A DNA stretch of 49,943 bases, taken from an uncultured Lachnospiraceae bacterium. GTDB taxonomy: Bacteria; Bacillota; Clostridia; Lachnospirales; Lachnospiraceae. This document shows, in pieces, positions 8,556 through 16,547 of this stretch. The DNA lies in NCBI GenBank assembly GCA_910584965.1, contig CAJUDZ010000025.1:1-49943 (forward strand). Direction: 5' to 3'. Each line of letters opens with the position of its first letter. The stretch's first letter is position 1. A program made the translations under genes and the position numbers. The notes below the pieces were generated by a model. The model was given only the letters and a program-made list of their open reading frames with translations. It had not been told where the DNA came from and did not search any database.

Positions 8556-8873
8556 ATGGCAAGTCAAGTAATGAGAATTACATTAAAAGCTTATGACCAT
8601 CAGCTGGTTGATGCGTCTGCCAGAAAAATCATCGAAACAGTTAAGAAAAACGGATCTCAGGTAAGCGGACCGGTGCCCCTTCCTACGAAAAAGGAAGTTG
8701 TTACGATTCTCAGGGCGGTTCACAAATACAAAGATTCCAGAGAGCAGTTCGAGCAGAGAACTCATAAGAGACTCATCGACATCATCGCTCCCACACCGAA
8801 GACTGTTGATGCGCTGCAAAGACTGGAAATGCCGGCCGGCGTATACATCGATATCAAAATGAAAAACAAATAA
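8556..8873 (+). CDS. rpsJ: 30S ribosomal protein S10
   Basis: A 105-residue S10 (NusE), full length for the family. The conserved LKAYDHQLVDASARKIIE start and the HKRLIDI segment are clear. It sits in the head of the 30S subunit and also acts with NusB in antitermination. AAAGGAGG precedes the ATG. It is the first gene of the S10 operon behind the structured leader. Confidence 0.97.
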   Translation: MASQVMRITLKAYDHQLVDASARKIIETVKKNGSQVSGPVPLPTKKEVVTILRAVHKYKDSREQFEQRTHKRLIDIIAPTPKTVDALQRLEMPAGVYIDIKMKNK

Positions 8874-8897
8874 GCCCCTACTAGGATGACCACAAGT

Positions 8898-8947
8898 CGA
8901 GTTGATTTCGAAGAAATTTACTCGAGTTAATTTCGAAGAAATTTACT
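8898..8947 (+). repeat. Tandem 25-nt repeat between rpsJ and rplC
   Basis: Two head-to-tail units (8898-8922 and 8923-8947) differ at one base. Each contains ATTTC-GAA-GAAAT, a 5-bp hairpin, so the RNA would form two small stem-loops in a row. The gap between rpsJ and rplC is otherwise unremarkable. Confidence 0.7.
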
Positions 8948-8982
8948 CTTAGGGTCCGCTGTAGAATCAAGGAGGTAAAGAA

Positions 8983-9669
8983 ATGAAGAAAGCTATTTTA
9001 GCAACAAAAGTCGGAATGACACAGATTTTCAATGAAGACGGCAGCTTAACGCCGGTTACCGTGCTCCAGGCCGGTCCCTGTGCGGTGACACAGATCAAAA
9101 CGGTCGAGAACGACGGTTACAGCGCTGTGCAGGTTGGATTTGTGGACAAGAAAGAAAAAATTGTCAACAAAGACAAGGGCGGCAAGAAAGAAGTGATTCA
9201 CAGACACGGCGTGAATAAGGCGCAGAAAGGCCATTTTGATAAGGCTGGCGTTTCCTGCAAGAGATTTGTAAGAGAATTAAAGCTGGAGAATGCAGAAGAG
9301 TATACGCTCGGCAGCGAGATCAAAGCAGATATTTTTGAAGCCGGCGACAGAGTGGATGCGACTGCAATTTCCAAAGGTAAAGGCTTCCAGGGTGCGATCA
9401 AGAGACATGGTCAGCACAGAGGACCTATGACTCACGGTTCCAAATTCCATCGTCATCAGGGCTCCAATGGAGCATGTTCTTCTCCGAGTAAGGTATTCAA
9501 GGGAAAAGGCATGCCGGGACATATGGGCTGCGTAAAAGTAACGGTTCAGAACCTCACGGTAGTGAGAGTTGACGCCGACAAGAACCTGCTTCTTGTAAGA
9601 GGCGCCGTTCCCGGACCGAAGAAAGCCTTGGTAACAATCAAAGAAACTACTAAGGTCGATGTGAAATAG
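8983..9669 (+). CDS. rplC: 50S ribosomal protein L3
   Basis: A 228-residue L3, about 15-20 residues longer than the usual 205-210 because of a lysine-rich insertion near residues 48-75 (KKEKIVNKDKGGKKE). The start ILATKVGMTQIF and the loop RGPMTHGSKFHRHQGS, which reaches toward the peptidyl transferase centre, are conserved. AAGGAGGT lies just before the ATG. It follows rpsJ after a 109-bp gap holding tandem hairpins. Confidence 0.96.
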   Translation: MKKAILATKVGMTQIFNEDGSLTPVTVLQAGPCAVTQIKTVENDGYSAVQVGFVDKKEKIVNKDKGGKKEVIHRHGVNKAQKGHFDKAGVSCKRFVRELKLENAEEYTLGSEIKADIFEAGDRVDATAISKGKGFQGAIKRHGQHRGPMTHGSKFHRHQGSNGACSSPSKVFKGKGMPGHMGCVKVTVQNLTVVRVDADKNLLLVRGAVPGPKKALVTIKETTKVDVK

Positions 9670-9704
9670 TGGCTTGAGTCACAGATGAAAGGAGGACCAT
9701 TCAA

Positions 9705-10325
9705 ATGGCAAACGTATCTGTTTATAATATGGAAGGAAAAGAAGTCGGCAAGATTGACTTAAACGATGCGGTGTTTGGCGTTACAGTCAATGAACATCTG
9801 GTGCATATGGCAGTTGTTCAGCAGCTTGCAAATAAACGTCAGGGAACACAGAAAGCAAAGACACGTTCCGAGGTTTCCGGCGGCGGAAGAAAGCCCTGGA
9901 GACAGAAAGGAACAGGTCATGCGAGACAGGGTTCCATCAGAGCTCCCCAGTGGAAAGGCGGCGGCGTTGTATTCGCTCCCGTTCCAAGAGACTATTCTTT
10001 CAAGTTAAATAAGAAAGAAAAAAGAGCGGCTTTAAAATCCGCATTAACGAGCAGAGTACAGGAAAATAAACTGATCGTCGTTGAAGAACTGAAATTTGAC
10101 GAGATTAAAACAAAGAATTTTAAGAAGGTTATGGATAATCTGAAAGTGAATAAAGCGCTGGTTGTTTTGGGAGAGGCGAACGAGAACACCGTTCTTTCCG
10201 CGAGAAATATCCCGACAATCCAGACTGCATATGCTGACTCTATCAATGTATATGATATCATGAAGGGCGGCACGCTTGTTCTCACAAAGGATGCCGTAAC
10301 GAAGATCGAGGAGGTGTTTGCGTAA
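9705..10325 (+). CDS. rplD: 50S ribosomal protein L4
   Basis: A 206-residue L4. The long loop with GGGRKPWRQKGTGHARQGS, which lines the exit tunnel, is intact. In Escherichia coli L4 represses its own operon by binding the S10 leader; whether it does so here is unknown, but the leader upstream is structured. Its TAA overlaps the rplW ATG by one base (TAATG). Confidence 0.97.
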   Translation: MANVSVYNMEGKEVGKIDLNDAVFGVTVNEHLVHMAVVQQLANKRQGTQKAKTRSEVSGGGRKPWRQKGTGHARQGSIRAPQWKGGGVVFAPVPRDYSFKLNKKEKRAALKSALTSRVQENKLIVVEELKFDEIKTKNFKKVMDNLKVNKALVVLGEANENTVLSARNIPTIQTAYADSINVYDIMKGGTLVLTKDAVTKIEEVFA

Positions 10326-10624
10326 TGGCAGCGGTTCAATATTATGACGTAATCCTCAAACCGGTTATTACAGAAAAGAGTATGGCAGGTATGAGCGAAA
10401 AGAAATATACCTTTTTAGTTCATCCGGAAGCAAATAAAACAATGATCAAAGAAGCTGTTGAGAAAATGTTCGAAGGAACAAAGGTGGCTAAGGTAAATAC
10501 CATGAATCTTGACGGCAAGACCAAGAGACGCGGTATGGTATACGGCAAGACGGCGAAAACCAAGAAGGCGATCGTACAGCTGACAGAGGACAGCAAGGAA
10601 ATTGAGATCTTTGCAGGCCTCTAG
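10325..10624 (+). CDS. rplW: 50S ribosomal protein L23
   Basis: A 99-residue L23 of normal length, with YDVILKPVITEKSM at the start and the KRRGMVYGKT loop. L23 lies at the tunnel exit and docks trigger factor and SRP. It is coupled to rplD by a one-base overlap. Its last bases run into a long hairpin that begins at 10624. Confidence 0.96.
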   Translation: MAAVQYYDVILKPVITEKSMAGMSEKKYTFLVHPEANKTMIKEAVEKMFEGTKVAKVNTMNLDGKTKRRGMVYGKTAKTKKAIVQLTEDSKEIEIFAGL

Positions 10625-10707
10625 GCCGAAAAGATTTTCTAAAACGTCAAAGTACGCCGTTTAAGAAAATCTAAGTTTCGGCCGACAGAATCGCAGAGCG
10701 ATTCTGT
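10624..10707 (+). repeat. Family A composite hairpin element, copy 1 (rplW-rplB gap)
   Basis: A 60-nt hairpin (10624-10683) has outer arms GGCCGAAA/TTTCGGCC and inner arms AGATTTTCT/AGAAAATCT. It is followed at once by a perfect 10-bp mini hairpin (ACAGAATCGC/GCGATTCTGT, loop AGA, 10685-10707). The remaining gap to rplB (to 10909) has no reading frame. The same two-part structure occurs at 11750, 16248 and 20081. Confidence 0.75.
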
Positions 10708-10909
10708 TAGGGCATCGGGGAAATGGCTCTGTTGGATATGCGGAGCAATTCTGTTGGGGAATTGAAAACTGACAGAAAGTAATATCTGACGATGCCTGAA
10801 AGCGAAAGAACATCCGGGGTACCGGATGGGAAGATAATGTATGCGGCGCGAAGAGTCATAAAGTGAAAATGCGCTGCGCGAAAATCATTGAGGAAAAGGA
10901 GATAAGATC

Positions 10910-11755
10910 ATGGGAATTAAGACTTATAACCCATATACACCTTCGAGACGTAATATGACCGGTTCTGATTTTGCCGAGATTACAAAGAAGACGCCTGAAA
11001 AGTCACTTTGTACTTCTCTCAAAAAGAACGCGGGTCGTAATAATCAGGGTAAAATTACCGTCAGACATCATGGCGGCGGAAGCAGAAGATTATACAGAAA
11101 CATTGACTTTAAGAGAAATAAAGACGGTATTCATGCAACGGTAATCGGTATTGAATATGATCCGAACAGGACGGCAAACATCGCGCTGATCTGTTATGAA
11201 GACGGACAGAAATCCTATATTCTGGCTCCGGAAGGACTGAAAGACGGCATGAAGGTCATGAACGGACCGGAAGCGGAAGTAAGGCTTGGCAACTGCCTCC
11301 CGTTATCCGAAATTCCGGTAGGTACAGTGATTCACAACATCGAGCTTTATCCGGGCAAAGGCGGTCAGCTTGTTCGTTCCGCAGGAAACGGCGCACAGCT
11401 GATGGCTAAGGAAGGAAAATACGCAACGCTCAGACTTCCCTCCGGTGAGATGAGAATGGTTCCGGTAGTCTGCCGGGCAACAATCGGTAATGTCGGTAAT
11501 GTAGACCATAACCTGATCAAAATCGGTAAAGCAGGACGTAAACGCCACATGGGTATCCGCCCGACGGTCCGCGGTTCGGTTATGAACCCTAACGACCATC
11601 CTCACGGCGGTGGTGAAGGAAGGGCACCGATCGGTCGTCCCGGTCCGTGCACACCCTGGGGCAAACCGGCACTTGGCTTAAAGACGCGTAAGAAGAAAAA
11701 AGCATCCAATAAGCTGATTGTAAGAAGAAGAGACGGCAGAGCTATCAAAGGCTAA
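10910..11755 (+). CDS. rplB: 50S ribosomal protein L2
   Basis: A 281-residue L2, normal length. The C-terminal NDHPHGGGEGRAPIGR segment near the peptidyl transferase centre is present, with the conserved histidine. It is separated from rplW by 285 bp of hairpin repeats, unusually wide for the S10 operon. AAAAGGAGA lies before the ATG. The stop codon is inside the left arm of the next family A hairpin. Confidence 0.97.
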   Translation: MGIKTYNPYTPSRRNMTGSDFAEITKKTPEKSLCTSLKKNAGRNNQGKITVRHHGGGSRRLYRNIDFKRNKDGIHATVIGIEYDPNRTANIALICYEDGQKSYILAPEGLKDGMKVMNGPEAEVRLGNCLPLSEIPVGTVIHNIELYPGKGGQLVRSAGNGAQLMAKEGKYATLRLPSGEMRMVPVVCRATIGNVGNVDHNLIKIGKAGRKRHMGIRPTVRGSVMNPNDHPHGGGEGRAPIGRPGPCTPWGKPALGLKTRKKKKASNKLIVRRRDGRAIKG

Positions 11756-11833
11756 AAAGATTTTCGTAAGAGACGAAAAAACCGTTTCTAAGAAAATCTA
11801 AGTTTTAGCCGAAAGAATCGCTCCGCGATTCTT
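11750..11833 (+). repeat. Family A composite hairpin element, copy 2 (rplB-rpsS gap)
   Basis: The long hairpin (11750-11810) has outer arms GGCTAAAA/TTTTAGCC and inner arms AGATTTTC/GAAAATCT, with tip GACG-aaaaaac-CGTT. It is followed by the mini hairpin AAGAATCGC/GCGATTCTT (11813-11833). The left arm contains the rplB stop codon, so a translating ribosome would open it. Confidence 0.75.
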
Positions 11834-11883
11834 CCAGAAAAGTGAAGCATGAGAGCTATATAAAATTTTTAGGAGGAAAGATC

Positions 11884-12165
11884 ATGGCTAGATCACTGAA
11901 AAAAGGACCATTTGCAGATGCGAGCTTGTTAAAAAAAGTAGATGCTATGAATGAATCGGGCAAAAAACAGGTCGTTAAGACCTGGTCCCGCCGTTCTACT
12001 ATTTTTCCATCATTCGTCGGACATACATTTGCTGTTCATGATGGCAGAAAGCATGTACCTGTATATGTTACGGAAGATATGGTTGGACATAAACTGGGTG
12101 AGTTCGTGGCGACCAGAACTTACAGGGGACATGACAAGGACGAAAGAAAGTCCAAAGTTCGCTAA
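11884..12165 (+). CDS. rpsS: 30S ribosomal protein S19
   Basis: A 93-residue S19. I use the ATG at 11884 (MARSLKKGPF), placed after AGGAGGAAAGATC; a longer frame from 11842 adds residues foreign to the family. The PSFVGHTFAVHDGRKHVPVYV core is conserved. S19 binds S13 in the 30S head. Confidence 0.97.
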   Translation: MARSLKKGPFADASLLKKVDAMNESGKKQVVKTWSRRSTIFPSFVGHTFAVHDGRKHVPVYVTEDMVGHKLGEFVATRTYRGHDKDERKSKVR

Positions 12166-12185
12166 TTTGAAAGGAGGTTTTATCT

Positions 12186-12578
12186 ATGGCTAAAGGACAT
12201 AGATCCCAGATAAAAAGAGAGAGAAATGCGAACAAGGATACAAGACCTTCAGCAAAGTTATCTTATGCAAGAGTGTCTGTACAAAAAGCTTGTTTCGTAT
12301 TAGATGCCATCAGAGGCAAGGATGTAACTACGGCATTGGCTGTTCTGGAATATAATCCAAGATATGCATCCGGCGTTATTAAAAAATTATTGGAGTCGGC
12401 AATCGCAAATGCTGAGAACAATAACGGAATGAATGCAGAAAACCTTTATATTGCGGAATGCTATGCAAATAAAGGACCTACCATGAAGAGAATCAGACCG
12501 AGAGCACAGGGAAGGGCTTACAGAATCGAAAAGAGAATGAGCCATATCACAGTTGTTCTGGATGAAAGACAGGCATGA
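12186..12578 (+). CDS. rplV: 50S ribosomal protein L22
   Basis: A 130-residue L22, some 15 residues longer than the Bacillus protein because of a basic N-terminal extension. The ARVSVQKACFVLDAIRGK start and the hairpin loop ending GRAYRIEKRMSHITV, which reaches into the exit tunnel and is a site of macrolide resistance mutations, are present. AAAGGAGG precedes the ATG, 20 bp after rpsS. Confidence 0.97.
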   Translation: MAKGHRSQIKRERNANKDTRPSAKLSYARVSVQKACFVLDAIRGKDVTTALAVLEYNPRYASGVIKKLLESAIANAENNNGMNAENLYIAECYANKGPTMKRIRPRAQGRAYRIEKRMSHITVVLDERQA

Positions 12579-12597
12579 TATTAGGAAGGAGAAGAAC

Positions 12598-13254
12598 ATG
12601 GGACAGAAAGTTAATCCTCACGGCCTCAGAGTCGGCATAATTAAAGATTGGGATTCCAAATGGTATGCTGATGCGGAATTTTCTGATTTCTTAGTAGAAG
12701 ATTATAACATCAGAAAGTATCTGAAGAAAAAATTATACAGCGCTGGTATCTCCAAAATCGAAATCGAGAGAGCATCAGACAGAGTTAAAATTGTTATTTA
12801 TACCGCTAAACCGGGCGTTGTAATCGGTAAGGGCGGCGCGGAAATCGAAGTGACTAAGAAAGAGCTTTCCAAGCTGACCAACAAAAAAGTTCTGGTAGAC
12901 ATTAAGGAAATTAAAAGACCCGACAGAGATGCGCAGCTCGTTGCGGAGAATATTGCACAGCAGCTTGAAAACCGTGTATCTTTCAGGCGTGCGATGAAGT
13001 CCTGCATGGGAAGAACCATGAAGGCAGGCGCGCTTGGTATCAAAACATCATGTTCAGGACGTCTTGGCGGCGCTGATATGGCTCGTACAGAGTTTTACAG
13101 CGATGGCACGATCCCGCTTCAGACTTTAAGAGCCGATATCGACTACGGCTTTGCAGAAGCTGATACAACTTATGGTAAAGTTGGCGTCAAAGTATGGATT
13201 TACAAAGGCGAGGTACTTCCTACTAAATCAAACAAGGAAGGGAGCGATAAATAA
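12598..13254 (+). CDS. rpsC: 30S ribosomal protein S3
   Basis: A 218-residue S3 with N-terminal GQKVNPHGLRVG, a KH domain with VVIGKGGAEIE, and the C-terminal half with GRLGGADMARTE. The start at 12598 fits AAGGAGA upstream; the open frame reaches back into rplV but without a site. It helps form the mRNA entry site. It shares one base with rplP (TAATG). Confidence 0.97.
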   Translation: MGQKVNPHGLRVGIIKDWDSKWYADAEFSDFLVEDYNIRKYLKKKLYSAGISKIEIERASDRVKIVIYTAKPGVVIGKGGAEIEVTKKELSKLTNKKVLVDIKEIKRPDRDAQLVAENIAQQLENRVSFRRAMKSCMGRTMKAGALGIKTSCSGRLGGADMARTEFYSDGTIPLQTLRADIDYGFAEADTTYGKVGVKVWIYKGEVLPTKSNKEGSDK

Positions 13255-13694
13255 TGTTAATGCCAAAAAGAGTAAAACGTCGTAAACAGTTCCGTGGTTC
13301 TATGGCAGGAAAAGCTACACGCGGCAATACAATTACTTACGGTGAGTGGGGAATTGTAGCGATGGAACCATGTTGGATTAAATCGAACCAGATCGAAGCT
13401 GCCCGTATCGCGATGACACGTTATATCAAGCGTGGCGGTAAAGTCTGGATTAAGATTTTCCCTGATAAACCAGTAACAGCAAAACCAGCAGAAACACGTA
13501 TGGGTTCCGGAAAAGGTACCCTGGAATACTGGGTAGCAGTTGTTAAGCCAGGACGCGTAATGTTCGAAATCGCGGGAGTACCCGAAGAGACAGCAAAAGA
13601 AGCGTTACGTCTTGCAACACATAAGCTTCCATGTAGATGTAAAATCGTTTCTAAAGCAGACTTGGAAGGCGGTGTATCAAATGAAAACAAATAA
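13254..13694 (+). CDS. rplP: 50S ribosomal protein L16
   Basis: A 146-residue L16 with PKRVKRRKQFRGSM at the start and the RMGSGKGTLEYWVAVV loop near the A-site tRNA. Two close ATGs (13254 and 13260) could serve; I use the first since most Firmicute L16 begin two residues before PKR. The gene overlaps rpsC by one base and rpmC by 14 bases, so the three are coupled. Confidence 0.96.
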   Translation: MLMPKRVKRRKQFRGSMAGKATRGNTITYGEWGIVAMEPCWIKSNQIEAARIAMTRYIKRGGKVWIKIFPDKPVTAKPAETRMGSGKGTLEYWVAVVKPGRVMFEIAGVPEETAKEALRLATHKLPCRCKIVSKADLEGGVSNENK

Positions 13695-13890
13695 GTATGT
13701 AGAAGATTTACAGAAAAAATCAGATGCAGAATTAGCACAGGAATTGGTTGATGCTAAGAAAGAACTTTTCAATTTGAGATTCCAGAACGCAACAAATCAG
13801 TTGGATAATACGGCAAGAATCAAAGAAGTAAGAAGAAACATCGCAAGAATTCAGACCGTAATCACCCAGAAAGCGAAAGCGGCTAATTAG
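13681..13890 (+). CDS. rpmC: 50S ribosomal protein L29
   Basis: A 69-residue L29 of two helices, with ELFNLRFQNATNQLDN and the arginine-rich RIKEVRRNIARIQT segment. The start at 13681 gives normal length and lies inside the end of rplP. L29 sits beside L23 at the tunnel exit. Confidence 0.95.
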   Translation: MKTNKYVEDLQKKSDAELAQELVDAKKELFNLRFQNATNQLDNTARIKEVRRNIARIQTVITQKAKAAN

Positions 13891-13904
13891 GAGGAGGATG
13901 TGTC

Positions 13905-14159
13905 GTGGAAAGAAATTTGAGAAAGACCCGTACTGGCAAAGTTACCAGTAATAAAATGGATAAGACAATTGTTGTAGCGATCGAAGACCATGTTAAGCAT
14001 CCGCTTTACGGCAAAATTGTAAAGAAGACCTATAAGCTGAAAGCACATGATGAAAATAACGAGTGCAACATTGGCGATACCGTAAAAGTAATGGAGACAA
14101 GGCCGTTATCGAAAGATAAGAGATGGAGACTTGTTGAAGTTGTCGAAAAAGTGAAATAG
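13905..14159 (+). CDS. rpsQ: 30S ribosomal protein S17 (GTG start)
   Basis: An 84-residue S17 with RNLRKTRTGKVTSNKMDKTI and the HPLYGKIVKKT hairpin. Translation appears to begin at GTG (13905), since GGAGGAGG lies about 7 nt before it and the nearest upstream ATG (13898) is out of frame. S17 binds 16S rRNA early in assembly. Confidence 0.95.
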   Translation: MERNLRKTRTGKVTSNKMDKTIVVAIEDHVKHPLYGKIVKKTYKLKAHDENNECNIGDTVKVMETRPLSKDKRWRLVEVVEKVK

Positions 14160-14179
14160 GCTGGAAGGAGAAAAGTGGT

Positions 14180-14548
14180 ATGATTCAACAGGAGAGCAGA
14201 CTCAAGGTTGCTGATAACACTGGTGCAAAAGAACTTTTATGTATCAGGGTTGTAGGTGGATCTACAAGAAGATATGCCCGTATTGGTGATATTATTGTTG
14301 CTACTGTTAAAGATGCAACACCAGGCGGCGTTGTAAAAAAAGGCGATGTTGTGAAAGCCGTAGTTGTCCGCAGTGTCAAGGGCGCTCGCCGCAAGGACGG
14401 TTCTTATATCAGATTTGACGAAAATGCTGCTGTTATCATCAAGGAGGATAAGACTCCGAGAGGAACCCGTATTTTCGGGCCAGTAGCCAGAGAGCTTCGT
14501 GATAAACAGTTTATGAAAATTGTTTCACTGGCTCCGGAAGTATTATAG
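14180..14548 (+). CDS. rplN: 50S ribosomal protein L14
   Basis: A 122-residue L14, exact family length, beginning MIQQESRLKVADNTGAKELL and with the GTRIFGPVARELR end. L14 lies at the subunit interface and is the docking site of RsfS. GGAAGGAGA precedes it by the usual distance, 20 bp after rpsQ. Confidence 0.97.
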   Translation: MIQQESRLKVADNTGAKELLCIRVVGGSTRRYARIGDIIVATVKDATPGGVVKKGDVVKAVVVRSVKGARRKDGSYIRFDENAAVIIKEDKTPRGTRIFGPVARELRDKQFMKIVSLAPEVL

Positions 14549-14559
14549 GAGGTGCCGGT

Positions 14560-14871
14560 ATGTCAACATTTAAGATTAAGAAGGGTGATACCGTGAAGGT
14601 GATCGCCGGTAAAGATAAAGACAAAGAAGGCAAGGTAATTTCCGTTGACAGAAAGAACGGAAAGGTTCTGGTAGAAGGCGTTAACATGATCACAAAGCAT
14701 GAGAAGCCCTCTGCTGCAAATCAGAACGGCGGTATCGTTCAGAAGGAAGCACCCATTGACGCTTCCAACGTAATGTATGTTCACAAGGGCAAGGCGACAA
14801 GGATCGGCTTTAAGTACGAGAACGACAAGAAGGTACGTTTCGCCAAGTCCACAGGCGACATCATTGACTGA
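14560..14871 (+). CDS. rplX: 50S ribosomal protein L24
   Basis: A 103-residue L24 with an N-terminal KOW motif (KKGDTVKVIAGKDKDKEGKV) and the KPSAANQNGGIVQKEAPI segment. It begins 50S assembly by binding the 5' end of 23S rRNA. AGGAGGT lies directly upstream, 11 bp after rplN. Confidence 0.97.
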   Translation: MSTFKIKKGDTVKVIAGKDKDKEGKVISVDRKNGKVLVEGVNMITKHEKPSAANQNGGIVQKEAPIDASNVMYVHKGKATRIGFKYENDKKVRFAKSTGDIID

Positions 14872-14895
14872 TTCTAAGAAAGGAGGTCTAAAACG

Positions 14896-15438
14896 TTGAG
14901 TAGTAGACTGAAAGAAATTTATAAAAACGAGATCGTAGATGCTATGATCAAAAAGTTTGGATATAAAAATGTTATGGAAGTTCCGAAGCTTGACAAGATC
15001 GTGGTCAACATGGGCGTTGGCGAAGCGAAAGAGAATGCCAAAGTCTTGGAGATGGCTGTAGGTGATATGGAGACGATCACCGGACAGAAAGCTGTTGTTA
15101 CCAAGGCGAAGAAGTCCGTTGCCAACTTCAAGATCAGAGAAGGACAGTCCATCGGCTGCAAGACCACACTGCGCGGCGACAAGATGTACGAATTCCTGGA
15201 TCGTCTTGTGAACCTTGCACTTCCCCGTGTGCGTGACTTCAGAGGTGTTAACCCGAATTCCTTTGACGGAAGAGGCAATTATGCGCTTGGTATCAAAGAG
15301 CAGATCATCTTCCCGGAGATCGAGTACGATAAGATCGACAAGGTAAGAGGTATGGACGTTATCTTTGTTACAACGGCCAGAACAGACGAGGAAGCCCGTG
15401 AGTTGTTGAGATTGTTTAATATGCCATTTGCTAAATAG
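14896..15438 (+). CDS. rplE: 50S ribosomal protein L5 (TTG start)
   Basis: A 180-residue L5 with YKNVMEVPKLDKIVVNMGVG near the start and the RDFRGVNPNSFDGRGNYALG segment. The only start fitting the family length is TTG at 14896, behind a strong AAAGGAGGT. L5 binds 5S rRNA in the central protuberance. Confidence 0.95.
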   Translation: MSSRLKEIYKNEIVDAMIKKFGYKNVMEVPKLDKIVVNMGVGEAKENAKVLEMAVGDMETITGQKAVVTKAKKSVANFKIREGQSIGCKTTLRGDKMYEFLDRLVNLALPRVRDFRGVNPNSFDGRGNYALGIKEQIIFPEIEYDKIDKVRGMDVIFVTTARTDEEARELLRLFNMPFAK

Positions 15439-15452
15439 AAGGAGGTAAATTC

Positions 15453-15638
15453 ATGGCTAAGACAGCAATGAAGATCAAACAGCAGCGCAAACCGAAATTC
15501 TCCACCAGAGAATATAACCGTTGCAAAATTTGTGGTCGTCCACATGCTTATTTAAGAAAATACGGAATTTGCAGAATTTGCTTCCGTGAGTTAGCATATA
15601 AAGGTCAGATTCCTGGCGTGCGTAAAGCCAGCTGGTAA
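15453..15638 (+). CDS. rpsZ: 30S ribosomal protein S14, zinc-binding type Z
   Basis: A 61-residue short S14. The zinc ribbon is complete: CKIC then CRIC, spaced as in type Z proteins. Other organisms carry a longer zinc-free form for zinc starvation; none is visible here. GAAGGAGGT precedes the ATG. Confidence 0.96.
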   Translation: MAKTAMKIKQQRKPKFSTREYNRCKICGRPHAYLRKYGICRICFRELAYKGQIPGVRKASW

Positions 15639-15639
15639 A

Positions 15640-15694
15640 GGTTGAAAGTCTAAAGCCTTTCAACCGCGGGTTTGTCGCATTCGCATCCAAACTC
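15640..15694 (+). repeat. Family B hairpin repeat, copy 2 (rpsZ-rpsH gap)
   Basis: GGTTGAAA pairs with TTTCAACC (15640-15665), followed by a segment of about 29 nt that begins GCGGGTTTG and ends CCAAACTC. The arms GTTTG/CAAAC make a second hairpin. The whole resembles the copies at 6843 and 22629. Confidence 0.6.
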
Positions 15695-15743
15695 GAAAGA
15701 AGTGAGGAAAGCTAAGATGTGCTTTGCGAATACCCTTCACACC

Positions 15744-15803
15744 GAAGAATGTCTCTGCCGGGCCATTCTTCATAGCGGGTTTGCCGCATTCGCATCCAAA
15801 CTC
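15744..15803 (+). repeat. Hairpin plus second GCGGGTTTG segment (family B)
   Basis: GAAGAATG/CATTCTTC make a hairpin at 15744-15771. At 15775-15803 the GCGGGTTTG...CCAAACTC segment seen at 15666-15694 returns with a single base difference, so the gap between rpsZ and rpsH contains a direct repeat with a period of 109 nt. Confidence 0.65.
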
Positions 15804-15844
15804 ACATGCTGATGTAACTAAAATTTTAGAAGGAGGCAATTCAA

Positions 15845-16246
15845 ATGACAATGAGCGATCCTATTGCAGATATGCTTACAAGAATCCGTAATGCAAATAC
15901 TGCAAAACATGATACAGTAGATGTACCGTCATCTAAAATGAAACTGGCTATTGCACAGATTTTGCTGGATGAAGGGTATATCAAGAAATTCGATATGATT
16001 GAAGACGGAAGTTTTAAGACAATCCATATTACTTTAAAATATGGCGAGGATAAAAACGAAAAGATTATTTCCGGCATCAAGAGAATTTCCAAACCCGGTC
16101 TTCGCGTATACGCTGGAAAAGAAGATCTGCCGAAGGTTCTTGGCGGACTCGGCATTGCGATCATTTCTACGAACCAGGGCGTTATCACGGATAAAAAGGC
16201 AAGAGAACTTCAGGTTGGCGGCGAAGTGCTGGCGTTTGTCTGGTAA
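15845..16246 (+). CDS. rpsH: 30S ribosomal protein S8
   Basis: A 133-residue S8, typical length, with MSDPIADMLTRIRNAN and the C-terminal STNQGVITDKKARE segment. S8 binds the central domain of 16S rRNA; in Escherichia coli it represses the spc operon. AGAAGGAGG precedes the ATG. The preceding 206-bp gap is repeat-filled. Confidence 0.97.
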   Translation: MTMSDPIADMLTRIRNANTAKHDTVDVPSSKMKLAIAQILLDEGYIKKFDMIEDGSFKTIHITLKYGEDKNEKIISGIKRISKPGLRVYAGKEDLPKVLGGLGIAIISTNQGVITDKKARELQVGGEVLAFVW

Positions 16247-16247
16247 A

Positions 16248-16484
16248 ATCCAAAGAGTTTTACTAAGGTGCGAAAGAACCGCACCTGAGAAAAACTATAC
16301 TTTGGATGACGAAAAGAATTTCTAAGATGGCAAAAGACGCCATCTAAGAAATACTATATTTTGTCGGAAAGAATTGCTGGTGCAATTCTTCCGGGTCTTT
16401 CGAAAGCCTAAAAGATTACAGAGGCGCGAAAGGACCGCATCTGAGAAAAACGATATTTTGGACAGAGTTGGAGAGCAATTCTGT
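16248..16484 (+). repeat. Family A hairpin cluster, copies 3-5 (rpsH-rplF gap)
   Basis: Three long hairpins and two mini hairpins fill the gap. Hairpin 1 (16248-16307): ATCCAAAG/CTTTGGAT with tip GGTGCG-aaagaac-CGCACC. Hairpin 2 (16308-16365): GAC/GTC outer arms with tip GATGGC-aaaagac-GCCATC. Mini (16369-16390): AAGAATTGC/GCAATTCTT. Hairpin 3 (about 16405-16463), less perfect, with an A-rich tip. Mini (16462-16484): ACAGA/TCTGT arms. The tip stems differ in sequence but stay paired, while the TCTAAG-like flanks and A-rich loop persist. The last 60 bp before rplF hold no repeat. Confidence 0.75.
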
Positions 16485-16547
16485 CAGGTTAATAAAATCA
16501 TAACAACAGCGCATGATGCGCACAAATAAGAGTAGGAGGGTACGGGC

